A stretch of DNA of 45,855 bases from Arthrobacter sp. ISL-30 (GCF_018613855.1 NZ_JAGGPK010000046.1:1-45855), one strand, 5' to 3'; shown: positions 7,185 through 16,090, numbered from the stretch's first letter. Translations and numbers: made by a program. The notes: generated by a model from the sequence alone, not told the origin.

Positions 7185-9392
7185 ATGGACCCCCTCCACC
7201 TCCGTTCCGCCGGAACTAGCCTGGTGATCAGCTTTGACAGCGGAGAGGCCGAGGTCATCCACTGGGGCGCCGACCTTGGCGACTCCCTTCCGGACCTCGC
7301 CATCCTCGTCGAGCCCATCCCGCCCTCGTCCATCGATGGCACTGTTCCCGCCGGTCTCCTGCCGCAGGCCTCCTCCGGCTGGCGCGGCCGCCCCGCCCTG
7401 CGCGGCCACCGGATCATCGACGGCGTTCCCGGCCTCGACTTCTCCCCCCGCCTGCGCGTCGTCACCATCACCGCCGGGCACAACTCCGCCGTCATCGTCC
7501 AGTCCGATACCGAAGCCGGCATCACGGTCGAATCATCCCTAACGCTGCACATGGGCGGCCTCCTGGAATTGCGGCACACAGTCGCCAACGACGGCGCCAC
7601 GCCGTACCAGCTCGACGAACTGGCAACTGTCCTCCCGGTGGCACCGGACGCCGTCGAACTCCTGGACCTGACCGGCCGCTGGGCCCGGGAAGACCATCCC
7701 CAGCGCCGCTCAATCCAGCAGGGAACTTGGGTCAGGACCGGCCGGCACGGACGGACAGGACACGATTCCTCCCTGTTGTTTGCCGCCGGCACGGCAGGCT
7801 TCGGCAATCGTCACGGCAAGGTCTGGGCCACCCACCTGGCCTGGAGCGGCAACCACGAGCAGTTCGCTGACACCATTGGCGATGGCCGCACGATGATCGG
7901 CGGCTCCGAACTTCTGGGTCCCGCCGAGGTCATCCTCGAGCCCGGCGGCACATACGCCACACCTTCCCTCTTCGCCGCCTACTCGGACAGTGGACTGGAC
8001 GGCATCAGCAAGGCCTTCTACAGCTGGTTCCGGTCCCGCCCACACCATGTGCTTCCCGCCCAGTCCGCCAACGGCGGTGCCGGCAAGGCCCGCCCGGTAG
8101 TGCTGAACACCTGGGAAGCCGTCTACTTCGACCACAACCTCGCCTCCCTGATCGAGCTCGCGGACTCCGCGGCTGAGCTTGGCGTGGAGCGTTTTGTTCT
8201 TGACGATGGCTGGTTCCGCGGCCGCCGCGATGACCGAGCCGGGCTCGGCGACTGGTACGTGGACGAATCCCTCTGGCCCGACGGGCTGACGCCGCTAATC
8301 GAAGCCGTCACGTCGAACGGTATGGAATTTGGCCTGTGGGTTGAGCCGGAGATGGTCAACCTCGACTCGGACATCGCACGCGCTCACCCCGAATGGATCG
8401 TTGGTCCTTCCTCCGAGTCCCACAAGGACGGCGGCCGGCTGCCCCTTGAATGGCGGAACCAGCACATCATCGACCTCGTCAATCCGGAGGCCTGGCAGTA
8501 CATCTTCGACCGCATCGATGCACTCCTGCGCGGCAACAACATCAGCTACCTCAAGTGGGACCAGAACCGCGACCTCCTAGAGCACGGCCACGCCGGCCGC
8601 TCCTCAGTGCACCAGCAGACCCTCGCCGCCTACCGTTTGTTCGACGCGCTCCGCGAGGCGCACCCCGGCGTCGAGATCGAATCCTGCTCGTCCGGTGGTG
8701 CCCGAGTGGACCTCGGTATTCTCGAGCGTACGGACCGGATCTGGGCCTCGGACTGCAACGACGCCTTGGAACGGCAGACCATCCAACGCTGGACCGGCCT
8801 GGTAGTGCCGCCGGAGCTCGTGGGCGGGCACATCGGCCCCACCACTTCGCACACCACCGCCCGCACCCACGACCTCTCCTTCCGGGCCATTACTTCACTC
8901 TTCGGCCACTTCGGCATGGAGTGGGATGTGCGTGACGTGCAGGGTGCAGAACGGGAGGAGCTCAAGCGCTTCATCGCTCTCTACAAGGAGCACCGGGACC
9001 TGATCCACAGCGGCCGCATGGTGCGCGCCGACGTCGCCGACGACTCGCTGATGCTGCACGGCGTAGTGGCCGACGGCGGTGTCCCCGACGGCGGCGTCCC
9101 GGCCGGTACGACGGCGGCGCTGTTCACCCTGGTCAGCACCCGAACGTCCTTCGCGGAGCAGCCAGGGCGGATTACCATCCCCGGACTGGATCCGGAGCTG
9201 AACTATCGGGTGGAGGCCATCTTCCCCGCTCCCGGCGATGCCGACTACGTGCACACGTTCACCCAGACCCGGCCGCCCGCCTGGCTGGAATCAGGGGCGG
9301 AAGCCAATGGCCGCTTCCTCGCCGAAGTCGGCCTGCCGATGCCGATCCTCAACCCGGAGCACGCGTTGTTGTTGCGCTTCACGGTGGCCTAG
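7185..9392 (+). CDS. Alpha-galactosidase, glycoside hydrolase family 36
   Basis: This is a 735-residue GH36 retaining alpha-galactosidase that releases galactose from melibiose, raffinose and similar substrates. The N-terminal beta-sandwich covers roughly residues 1-300. The (beta/alpha)8 barrel carries WEAVYFDHN, LDDGWF and GLWVEPEMVN. The nucleophile is Asp459 in YLKWDQNRD. The acid/base is in WASDCNDALERQ (Asp523, with Asp526 the alternative by family alignment). There is no signal peptide, so it acts on imported sugar in the cytoplasm. The ATG at 7185 follows GAAAGAGAG; in-frame codons further upstream run into the terminator hairpin. Length is normal for GH36. Near residue 627 there is a short GVVADGGVPDGGVPAG repeat. 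It is the last gene of the sugar operon. Confidence 0.95.
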   Translation: MDPLHLRSAGTSLVISFDSGEAEVIHWGADLGDSLPDLAILVEPIPPSSIDGTVPAGLLPQASSGWRGRPALRGHRIIDGVPGLDFSPRLRVVTITAGHNSAVIVQSDTEAGITVESSLTLHMGGLLELRHTVANDGATPYQLDELATVLPVAPDAVELLDLTGRWAREDHPQRRSIQQGTWVRTGRHGRTGHDSSLLFAAGTAGFGNRHGKVWATHLAWSGNHEQFADTIGDGRTMIGGSELLGPAEVILEPGGTYATPSLFAAYSDSGLDGISKAFYSWFRSRPHHVLPAQSANGGAGKARPVVLNTWEAVYFDHNLASLIELADSAAELGVERFVLDDGWFRGRRDDRAGLGDWYVDESLWPDGLTPLIEAVTSNGMEFGLWVEPEMVNLDSDIARAHPEWIVGPSSESHKDGGRLPLEWRNQHIIDLVNPEAWQYIFDRIDALLRGNNISYLKWDQNRDLLEHGHAGRSSVHQQTLAAYRLFDALREAHPGVEIESCSSGGARVDLGILERTDRIWASDCNDALERQTIQRWTGLVVPPELVGGHIGPTTSHTTARTHDLSFRAITSLFGHFGMEWDVRDVQGAEREELKRFIALYKEHRDLIHSGRMVRADVADDSLMLHGVVADGGVPDGGVPAGTTAALFTLVSTRTSFAEQPGRITIPGLDPELNYRVEAIFPAPGDADYVHTFTQTRPPAWLESGAEANGRFLAEVGLPMPILNPEHALLLRFTVA

Positions 9393-9404
9393 AGCAACCC
9401 TAGA

Positions 9405-9430
9405 GGGGCTGCCGCTTGGGCGGCAGCCCC
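9405..9430 (+). terminator. Terminator of the alpha-galactoside operon
   Basis: GGGGCTGCCGC (9405-9415) and GCGGCAGCCCC (9420-9430) form a perfect 11-bp stem with a TTGG loop, 12 bp after the alpha-galactosidase stop. No strong T run follows. Confidence 0.7.
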
Positions 9431-9517
9431 ATTATGGTGCAGTCCCCTTACGAGCGTGGGGATGGTGAACGTACGCTGAGGTATATAGGGTCCTCTTCCA
9501 ACACTCGGGAGTATGCC

Positions 9518-9838
9518 GTGGACACTGAATTCGCCGAGGTCGCCGGGCATGATGTCACCACCATTACGTGCCTGTGCGGCAATACCGTCAGCAACGAGGG
9601 CCTCATCCAGGCCAATTCAGAAGGCATCCCGATCCATGCCGGCGACCCCCCGGTACCAGCCGGGCTGGCCGCCTGGCCGGAGGACGAGGACCTTTACACA
9701 CTGTGTCCTTCATGCGGCCGCGTATATCGCGATTCCATCATCGAGGAGACTGGAACAGCACCGGTGGCGTTCAAGGTGGACGTGGCAGCGGGACCAATTG
9801 CCGAGGCCATCCGGCTTCACTGGGAGCTGAGCTCCTAA
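9518..9838 (+). CDS. Small conserved-looking protein with four cysteines
   Basis: This is a 106-residue protein of unknown function. It has CLCGN near residue 18 and CPSCGRVYRDS near residue 66, a split CxC...CxxC arrangement that could bind one zinc ion as a zinc ribbon; I do not recognise the family. No signal peptide or membrane segment is visible, so it is probably cytoplasmic. I chose the GTG at 9518 because CGGGAG lies 6 bp upstream; the frame is open to 9416 but that part overlaps the terminator hairpin. TATATAGGGT at 9482-9491 could hold a -10 element. It stands alone between the sugar operon and the convergent glycerate kinase gene. Confidence 0.65.
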   Translation: MDTEFAEVAGHDVTTITCLCGNTVSNEGLIQANSEGIPIHAGDPPVPAGLAAWPEDEDLYTLCPSCGRVYRDSIIEETGTAPVAFKVDVAAGPIAEAIRLHWELSS

Positions 9839-9887
9839 GTCCCGCACCTCGGGCAGGGCGTCCCGCATCGTCACGGCGGGCTGCAGC

Positions 9888-11093
9888 TCAGGCCGCGCTT
9901 CCCAGCCGCGCAGATATCGCCGAACCCAATAGCAGCACGCGGAATGTACGCTCCGTGGCTTCCGTCAGGAGCGTGGCCCCCTCGGCGACCGCCCGGTCCA
10001 GGTTCATGGGGATAGGGATGATGCCGGCGATCGCGTCGATGCCCGCAGAATGCACGTCCTGGGCGTCCTTGCCTATAGAACCGGCAAGGGCCAGGACGGG
10101 AACACCCGCCGCCTGCGCGCGTTTGGCGATTTCCGCCGGAACCTTGCCCCGCGGCGTTTGGAAGTCAATGGCGCCCTCCGCCGTGACCACCAGGTCCGCC
10201 TCAGCAATGCATGCATCCAAGTCCACGCCCGCCAGTCCCGAATCCAACAGCAGCTCAAAGCGCGGCACCAGGTTTGCCCCTATCGCTGCCAGTCCGGCAC
10301 CGAGGCCGCCGGAGGCACCGGTTCCCGGCCCCGTCCGAAGATAGCCCTCCGGCCTGCCCGACGCCGCGGCCAGCACTCCAGCCCAGCGGTCGAAGCCGAG
10401 CGAGAGGATCTCGACCTGCTTTTCCGTAGCCCCTTTCTGCGGCCCAAACACCCGCGCCACACCCTGCGGACCACAGAGTATGTTGAAGGGGTTGAGAGCC
10501 AAGTCAATGGTGCAACCCACCAGCCGCGAGTCCAGTCCACTGAAGTCGACGGCGGCAACTTCGGCGAGTGCGGCCCCGCCTTCTTCCAGCTCTGATCCGC
10601 CCGACCCGAAGACATGCGCCCCCAGTGCACGCAGGGCGCCGGCTCCGCCGTCGGATGTCCCGGAATCCCCGCAGCCCACAATGATGCGCTCGGCTCCCTC
10701 GTCCAGGGCGGCGAGGATCAGCTCCCCGACACCGCGAGTCGTCGTTCGGCCGGGATCCCGGCTGTCCTTCGGGACCAGGCGCAGGCCTGCAGCAGCCGCC
10801 ATCTCAACTACCGCCGTCGGTGTTCCCACCCGTCCAAGCATGGCGAAATGGGAATCGACCGGGGCTCCCATGGGTCCGGTAACCCGGCGGCGCAGGATTC
10901 TCCCGCCGGTGGCTGCCGCGAGCGCGACGGCGGTTCCCTCACCGCCGTCGGCCATGGGCACCGAGGTGACGTGGACACCTGGGATCACCCGCCGGATTCC
11001 CGATGCAATCGCTGCCGCCACCTCCACGGCGTCGAGGCTTTCCTTGAATCCCGACGGAGCTACCAGGATGCGTTGCGGAATGGACATAACCAT
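9888..11093 (-). CDS. Glycerate kinase (GlxK/GarK family)
   Basis: This ~401-residue enzyme phosphorylates D-glycerate with ATP, feeding it into lower glycolysis. Family hallmarks are APSGFKESLDA at the N-terminus, PMADGGEGT (~residue 48), CGDSGTSDGGAGALRALG (~145) and AEGAIDFQTPRGKVPAEIA near the C-terminus. Whether the product is 2- or 3-phosphoglycerate cannot be told from sequence. AAAGGTGG (11107-11100) is 6 bp before the ATG at 11093; a GTG at 11102 lies inside that site and is less likely. It is the last gene of the leftward unit containing a two-component system and an SLC13-type permease 37 bp upstream, so the permease may import glycerate or a related acid. Confidence 0.92.
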   Translation of the reverse strand: MVMSIPQRILVAPSGFKESLDAVEVAAAIASGIRRVIPGVHVTSVPMADGGEGTAVALAAATGGRILRRRVTGPMGAPVDSHFAMLGRVGTPTAVVEMAAAAGLRLVPKDSRDPGRTTTRGVGELILAALDEGAERIIVGCGDSGTSDGGAGALRALGAHVFGSGGSELEEGGAALAEVAAVDFSGLDSRLVGCTIDLALNPFNILCGPQGVARVFGPQKGATEKQVEILSLGFDRWAGVLAAASGRPEGYLRTGPGTGASGGLGAGLAAIGANLVPRFELLLDSGLAGVDLDACIAEADLVVTAEGAIDFQTPRGKVPAEIAKRAQAAGVPVLALAGSIGKDAQDVHSAGIDAIAGIIPIPMNLDRAVAEGATLLTEATERTFRVLLLGSAISARLGSAA

Positions 11094-11130
11094 TGGATCC
11101 ACCTTTGCGAGTGAAATTAGTTCGAGGTTG

Positions 11131-12642
11131 TTAGGGCGAGGTCAAGAGCGGAAGGCCCATGGCCGGCCAGACGAAGAAGCTGAAGAGCAGGACGAGGACG
11201 GCGTTCAGCGGCCCGAGCCAGGAGGAGAGCCGGAGGAGGTCCCGCGGTTCGTAATTGGCACGACCATCGATTTCCGCGAAGAGGGCCACAGGTTTGGCCG
11301 AACTTGTCAGCGTGTGGCAAAAGCCGGCGGCCGCAGTTGAGGCAAAAGCCGCCGCCACGGCATCAACCCCCATGGTGCCCGCCGACGCCACCACGATGGG
11401 AATCAGGACGGCGGAGCGGGCTGAACGCGACTGGATCACGAGGTGGGCCGCGGTGGAGATCGCCACCACCAGGACGAACACCACCGGCTTGGCGGCACCG
11501 AGCACTTCTACCGGCGCCAGCAGCGAGGCCGCCAGCCAGTAGGCCGCTCCCGAGGTCACCAGGCTGGAGCCGAGGGCCAACGTGGCCGCCATAAAGATCA
11601 GCATGGACCACGGCACCTTTTTCAGGGCCGCCCCCAGCTTGACCGAGCCGTAATACGGCGAGGAAACCACGAGGGCACCGATTAATGCCACGAGGGCCGG
11701 TTCCAGTCCGTGGATCGGCTCGGTGCACCACAGGGCCACCACCGCGCCGAGCAAGAGCAGGGACCTGTGCTCGTCAAGGTCAAGAGGGCCTCGCAGCCGG
11801 GTCGTTGACTGCTCCTGCAATTCGGTTATGCCTATACGCAGTCCCGCCGTCCGCTCGCCCGGGCTGGTGAAGAGCCTGAGCACCAGCTCGGTCGCCAGGC
11901 CGGATGAGACGAGTGCCAGCGGCAGGCCCAGGAGAAGCCATGACGCAAAGTCAAAGCCGCGGAAGCCAGCGGACTCGAGCACTTGGCTGGTGATCAAGTG
12001 TGCCCCGGCACCGAGGAAGGAACTGACCGCCGACAGCAGGATGATCGTCGGGAACAGGACGGAGAGCATCTTGACGACGCAAGGGCGGTCCCGGAGCGCG
12101 CCACCCAGGGCCAGGAAGATGGGGAGGGCTAGTGCCGCACGACCCGACGTCGCGGGGATGGCGAACGCGGTGACGATCAGTCCCAGGGAGGTCAGGTGTG
12201 CCAGTTGGCGCACGCTGCGGGCGCCGGTGATGACAAACGCGGCGCCGCGGGCGGCCAGGCCCGTGGAGGCTACAGCGCCCGCTATGACGAACGCGGCCAT
12301 GAGGAGCCAGATCGATTCTTCGCCCAGCGCGTGGAAGGGGTCCTGGGTGGGCAACGAGCCACTGATAACCAGTGCGACGGCGGCGCCCAGGGCGACGTAG
12401 GTGTCCTCCACTTTCGTGAAAATCCAGAACCAGATCGCACCGATGAAGATACACAGCGTCATGGCCGCGTGGCCACTGAGGCCTTGCCCGTTGACAGCGT
12501 TGATCGTCAGGAGGCCCATGAAGGCGAGGGCAACCAGCAGGGAAACCGCCTGGGCGACAGAAGCGAACCCGAGGATCCGTGGTCCTGTTTCCTCCTTGGG
12601 AAGAATCGTCCGTGGATGCGATTCGAAGTACACGGTTTTCAT
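11131..12642 (-). CDS. SLC13/DASS-type anion permease
   Basis: This is a 503-residue integral membrane protein with about 12 hydrophobic segments, resembling SLC13 (divalent anion:sodium symporter) or CitMHS-type carriers. Two related motifs, PATSGRAALALPIF (~residue 180) and IQSRSARSAVLIPIVVASAG (~400), lie in the positions of the paired SNT-like substrate and sodium sites of this fold. The segment SVSSFLGAGAHLITSQVLESAGF is also typical. Its ATG overlaps the stop of the response regulator gene (ATGA), so the two are translationally coupled. The next gene is glycerate kinase. I infer a small carboxylate such as glycerate as substrate, induced by the adjacent two-component system; citrate, succinate or sulfate cannot be excluded. 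Confidence 0.75.
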   Translation of the reverse strand: MKTVYFESHPRTILPKEETGPRILGFASVAQAVSLLVALAFMGLLTINAVNGQGLSGHAAMTLCIFIGAIWFWIFTKVEDTYVALGAAVALVISGSLPTQDPFHALGEESIWLLMAAFVIAGAVASTGLAARGAAFVITGARSVRQLAHLTSLGLIVTAFAIPATSGRAALALPIFLALGGALRDRPCVVKMLSVLFPTIILLSAVSSFLGAGAHLITSQVLESAGFRGFDFASWLLLGLPLALVSSGLATELVLRLFTSPGERTAGLRIGITELQEQSTTRLRGPLDLDEHRSLLLLGAVVALWCTEPIHGLEPALVALIGALVVSSPYYGSVKLGAALKKVPWSMLIFMAATLALGSSLVTSGAAYWLAASLLAPVEVLGAAKPVVFVLVVAISTAAHLVIQSRSARSAVLIPIVVASAGTMGVDAVAAAFASTAAAGFCHTLTSSAKPVALFAEIDGRANYEPRDLLRLSSWLGPLNAVLVLLFSFFVWPAMGLPLLTSP

Positions 12643-13298
12643 CTCAGCCGATACCCCGCGCCGCGGACGGTTTCCAGCCTCTCGGCTCCGATCTTGCCCC
12701 GCAGGGCCCGCACATAGACATCCACCACGTTGGACGCGGGGTCGAAGTCCAGGTTCCAGGCATGGGAAATCAGCTGCTCCCGGGTGAGGACCTGGCCGGG
12801 ATGCCGCAGGAAGACCTCCAGGAGGGAGAATTCCCTCGCCGTCAGGTCCGCGACGGTATCCCCTCGCCGCACGCGTCGGCTGCGCAGATCCAGTTCGAGG
12901 TCTTCGTGTCTTAGTGCACGAATCATGCCAGGTTCACCGTCGTCCTGGAGTCGGAGGCGAATGCGGGCCAGCAGTTCCGCGAACTGGAATGGCTTGGTCA
13001 TATAGTCGTTTGCCCCGCTTTCCAGTCCATGGACGGTATCCGAAACCGAATCATTCGCCGTCAGGACAATAACCGGGGTCTTCGATCCTTCACCGCGCAG
13101 CTGTGCCAATACTTCAAAGCCGTTCAACGTGGGCAGGCCGATGTCCAGGACGACCATGTCGAACTCACCGGAGCGCGCCAGCAGGAGGGCGCTCGCGCCG
13201 TCGTCGACCACCAGGCATTGGTAGGCCGCAGCCACCAGCCCCTTTTCTATGAAATCGGCAATGCGCGAATCGTCCTCGGCCACCAGGATGCGGCTCAT
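12639..13298 (-). CDS. OmpR-family response regulator
   Basis: This is a 219-residue response regulator. The receiver domain (residues 1-115) has the acidic pair in VAEDDSR, the phosphorylated Asp in VVLDIGLP (Asp52), Thr in VLTAND and Lys in MTKPFQ. The C-terminal winged helix (~125-219) has LTAREFSLLEVFLRHPGQVLTREQL and VDVYVRALRGKIG. GGAAGGA lies 7 bp before the ATG. It is the partner of the upstream histidine kinase, whose repaired frame would end in an ATGA overlap with this start, and is coupled by the same kind of overlap to the permease gene downstream. A likely target is the 11-bp phased repeat in front of the operon (15453-15480). Confidence 0.93.
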   Translation of the reverse strand: MSRILVAEDDSRIADFIEKGLVAAAYQCLVVDDGASALLLARSGEFDMVVLDIGLPTLNGFEVLAQLRGEGSKTPVIVLTANDSVSDTVHGLESGANDYMTKPFQFAELLARIRLRLQDDGEPGMIRALRHEDLELDLRSRRVRRGDTVADLTAREFSLLEVFLRHPGQVLTREQLISHAWNLDFDPASNVVDVYVRALRGKIGAERLETVRGAGYRLR

Positions 13299-15011
13299 GG
13301 GTAGTCCTTCCTTGGCTCTTCGGCGGGCTCGTCAGGGGACACCGGCTGCTCGTCAGGTGCTGGAATCGTCAGCCCAAAAGTGGCACCTTCGCCCGCCTTG
13401 CTGCATACCCAGGCTGTTCCTTGATGCGCTTCAGCAATGCTGCCGACAATGGCAAGGCCCAGGCCGGCGCCGGGGCGGATCGGGATGCCCGAGCAGCCTC
13501 GCCCCGATGGAAGCGCCCAAAGATCATGGCGGCTTCCTCTTCCGTGACGCCGATTCCCTTGTCTGCGACCCAGATGGAGAACGTTCGTCCCGCCCCGGTT
13601 CCGTTGAAGGCCGAGCCCAGCGAGACCGTTGATTCTTCAGCCGAGTACTGACAGGCGTTGGTAGCGAGTTGCAGAACGGCCTGGGTGATGCGCTGCGGGT
13701 CCAGGAGGACATTTCCTTCCGCGATCTCCAGGATCGGCCAGCCGCGCGGTCTGAGGGTTTGTGCCTTGGCTTCGATGTCCAGGAGAAGGGAGGCGGCGTC
13801 GGTTTCCTGCAACCTGGTGAAGCCTGGCCTGTCCACTTTTGCGAGCAGCAGGAGATCGGTGACGATCCGCCCCATCCTGGCCAGTTCGTCATCAACCAGG
13901 GAAAGCGTCCGCTGCCGGTCCTTCGGGTTGTCCTCCATGAGTTCCAGGTGCCCCCTGATGACCGTGATGGGCGTCCGGAGCTCGTGGGATGCGTCGTCCA
14001 CAAAGGCTCTCTGCGTTCGATAGGCGACCTCCAGCCGATCAAGCATCGTGTTGAAGGTCACGGCGAGTGCCGAGATATCATCATTCCCCTGTACGGGTAC
14101 ACGGGCAGTGAGGTCGTTTTCGGATATATCGTCGGCCACCCGGCGGACCTCTCTAACTGGACGCAGGATCTGGCCCGCAACCAGCCAGGCCATTCCGGCC
14201 GTTATTGCAAGCCCCCCAAAGAGACACAGAAAATGATGAGCGTAGTGCTGGCTGCCTCGGCCACCAGGGGCGCCATATAGAAGCCCACGATCAGGTGCCC
14301 GGTTTCCTGCCCCGAAACCACCGGCAGCCGCGCCCAGTGCAGTTCCCCGCCACTGGTCTGGGAGATCCCTGACGCAGCAGTCCCACTCCCAATGGCCTCG
14401 ATCAACTGCCTGTCCTGTGGAAGCTGATGGCTTATGGAGCCCGAACTGAGGGCGCCGGTGGGAGTGTAGAGGACTCGTCCGCCCACGCTTCCCAAGATGA
14501 CCTCGTCTTCAGCCGCGGATTGCCGGCTCAGATAGATTTCCAGCATCTTTTCGATCGAGGTGAATGGCTTGGCTGTCGTGGGGTCCACCCCTTCCGCCGA
14601 GAAAGCCCTGAATTCCCGCAGTTCCTGGGCAATGGCCTCATGGGCCTCCGCCCTGGCTTGATTCATCATGAGGGACCTCACGGTGAGCAGCACCGCCAAA
14701 AGCGTCAGAGCTGTCGTGAAAAGGATCCAACCAGCGATCCGCCAGCGGGCGGGGATCGGGGATCCCAGCCGGCGCGAGGCGCCCGAGTGGTCAGCAGACT
14801 CCTTCTTATCGGGCTTATCGGGAGTCCGTGGCTCGTAGGAGGTCTGTGCTTCGTAGCTGGTCTGTGCTTCGTCGGCGGTCTGCGCCTTGTCGGTGGTTTG
14901 TGCCTCGTAGCTGGTCCTGGTCATGTCAGCCTTTCCGCTTGCCCCTGCCGCGGCGGTGGATGGTGCTGGTGCACCGCTTGCGGGCGATGCCTGAACTGGT
15001 GCCGGTGCCAC
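13295..15011 (-). pseudogene. Sensor histidine kinase, two 1-bp frameshifts
   Basis: This is a membrane sensor kinase for the adjacent response regulator, split over three frames. Segment 1 (15011 to ~14212) has a charged repeat region of five 18-bp units (14826-14915), a membrane helix (WILFTTALTLLAVLLTV), an extracytoplasmic sensor and most of helix 2. Segment 2 (to ~13475) has HAMP (ILRPVREVRRVADDIS), the H-box DDASHELRTPI, N-box TNACQYS and G1 box VADKGIGV. Segment 3 has the G2 box GAGLGLAIV and ends at 13295. The breaks are at a six-base C run (14212-14217 on the plus strand) and a GGGG run (13472-13475); one added base at each gives 572 residues ending in ATGA with the next gene. Starts are GTG 15011 or ATG 14924, both with ribosome sites. 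True mutation or sequencing error. Confidence 0.8.
14826..14915 (-). repeat. Five 18-bp in-frame units in the kinase N-terminus
   Basis: Five consecutive 18-bp units encode TSYEAQ, TTDKAQ, TADEAQ, TSYEAQ and TSYEPR. They lie on the cytoplasmic side before the first membrane helix, where length changes would be tolerated. The units vary in sequence, so this is an aged, not freshly expanded, minisatellite. Confidence 0.8.
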
Positions 15012-15430
15012 TAGTCATCTCCATAATCGACGTCGTCATCATCTATGACCACGGGGGGCGCCACGGGCGCCGGAGTGGGGGCGGGATTGTTTGCCGGCGG
15101 AACAACGGGAGCGGGAGGCGCAGGTTCCAAGGACGCAGGAGGCGGTTGCCCGCCGGGATCTGCAGTGCCTGGATCTGCAGTGCCTGGATCTGCGGCTCCG
15201 GGATCAGGAGCCCCGGGATCAGGAGCGTCTGGCTGCGACGGCATTGGGCTCGGCGTCGGAGTGGGCTCCAGTGCCGGGACAGGGCGTGAGCCGGGGCCGT
15301 TGAGCTCCACAGGCCGGGGGTCTTCGGCTGGAGGCCCCGACGGAGCCGCCAGGAGGCTCCCGCCCAGTGCAAGCAGGACCGGAATCACAAGGACGGCAGC
15401 CATCAGCGCCACCCGTTTCAGCATCTGCAT
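15011..15430 (-). CDS. Small secreted proline- and aspartate-rich protein
   Basis: This is a 139-residue protein with an N-terminal hydrophobic signal or anchor (KRVALMAAVLVIPVLLALGG, residues 5-24). The rest is low-complexity: Pro/Ala/Glu-rich, with about five DPG units (APDPG, AADPG, TADPG; 15-bp DNA repeats around 15160-15232) and an acidic tail DDDDVDYGDD. Nothing enzymatic is visible. Its stop TAG shares a base with the GTG start of the histidine kinase, so the two are translated together. It resembles the small secreted hydrophilic proteins encoded beside sensor kinases in other actinobacteria, and I infer a sensing or accessory role at the cell surface, perhaps binding cations through its acidic tail. 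Starts at 15430 or 15424 are both possible; no clear Shine-Dalgarno site is seen. Confidence 0.7.
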   Translation of the reverse strand: MQMLKRVALMAAVLVIPVLLALGGSLLAAPSGPPAEDPRPVELNGPGSRPVPALEPTPTPSPMPSQPDAPDPGAPDPGAADPGTADPGTADPGGQPPPASLEPAPPAPVVPPANNPAPTPAPVAPPVVIDDDDVDYGDD

Positions 15431-15452
15431 GGACCCATCGTGTCAGGAGCTC

Positions 15453-15480
15453 ATGAAGGGCCTATGAAAGGAGAGTGAAA
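15453..15480. promoter_or_regulatory. Three 11-bp-phased direct repeats, candidate regulator site
   Basis: ATGAAG (15453), ATGAAA (15464) and GTGAAA (15475) recur at exactly 11-bp spacing, one helical turn apart. OmpR-family regulators bind such phased direct repeats. The site is 23-50 bp upstream of the secreted-protein gene that opens the two-component operon, so autoregulation is likely; the divergent aroQ begins 80 bp away. Confidence 0.5.
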
Positions 15481-15559
15481 AAATCTTCATGACCACCAGG
15501 CGCGCGTCGATGAGGCTCCGAGCGGAAGATGATGCCCGCCCATCGCCTAGAGTTGGGGC

Positions 15560-16090
15560 ATGAATCACGACAGTCCGACGCCCGCGGAAAACAGTCAGGC
15601 AGCAGCCCGGAGCACTATGGAAGCCGCACCTGAGGCCCCTAACGACCCCTCAACTGACCGCGGCACCATCCTCATTGTCAACGGCCCCAACCTGAACCTG
15701 CTGGGCACCCGCGAACCCGAAAAATACGGAACCTCCACTTTGGCTGACGTTGAGCAACTAGCGATGGCAGCGGCCGGAACCCATGGCTTCACTGTGGACT
15801 GCGTGCAGTCCAACCACGAGGGCGACCTTCTGGATGCCATCCACGCCGCACGCACGTCCGCCGTCGGAATCGTGATCAACGCCGGTGCTTTCACCCACAC
15901 TTCCGTTGCACTTCGCGATGCCTTGGCCGCAGTGCAGCTTCCCGCCGTCGAGGTCCACATCACCAATGTGCACCAGCGCGAGGAGTTCAGGCACCACTCC
16001 TACCTGTCGCCGGTTTGCACAGCCGTAATTGTGGGCGCGGGGGTGCAGGGTTACAAGTTGGCTATCGACTACCTCGCCACGGCGCTCTGA
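15560..16090 (+). CDS. aroQ: Type II 3-dehydroquinate dehydratase
   Basis: This 176-residue enzyme catalyses dehydration of 3-dehydroquinate to 3-dehydroshikimate in aromatic amino acid synthesis. Type II hallmarks are NGPNLNLLGTREPEKYG (catalytic Tyr56), the catalytic-loop Arg51, INAGAFTHTS (Asn107, His113), EVHITN (His133) and HQREEFRHHSYLSP. The catalytic core is ~145 residues and starts near residue 35; the first ~34 residues are a low-complexity extension. An alternative ATG at 15617 would remove 19 of them. At the ATG chosen, TAGAGT ends 6 bp upstream, which fits a leaderless transcript. Other shikimate genes are not adjacent, so it stands as a single gene, converging on marP. Confidence 0.95.
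   Translation: MNHDSPTPAENSQAAARSTMEAAPEAPNDPSTDRGTILIVNGPNLNLLGTREPEKYGTSTLADVEQLAMAAAGTHGFTVDCVQSNHEGDLLDAIHAARTSAVGIVINAGAFTHTSVALRDALAAVQLPAVEVHITNVHQREEFRHHSYLSPVCTAVIVGAGVQGYKLAIDYLATAL

Noticed and set aside
13369..14193. A separate short histidine kinase gene starting at 14193
   Set aside because: Its first residues continue the membrane helix of the upstream frame and its end lacks the G2 box; better explained as one gene with two frameshifts.
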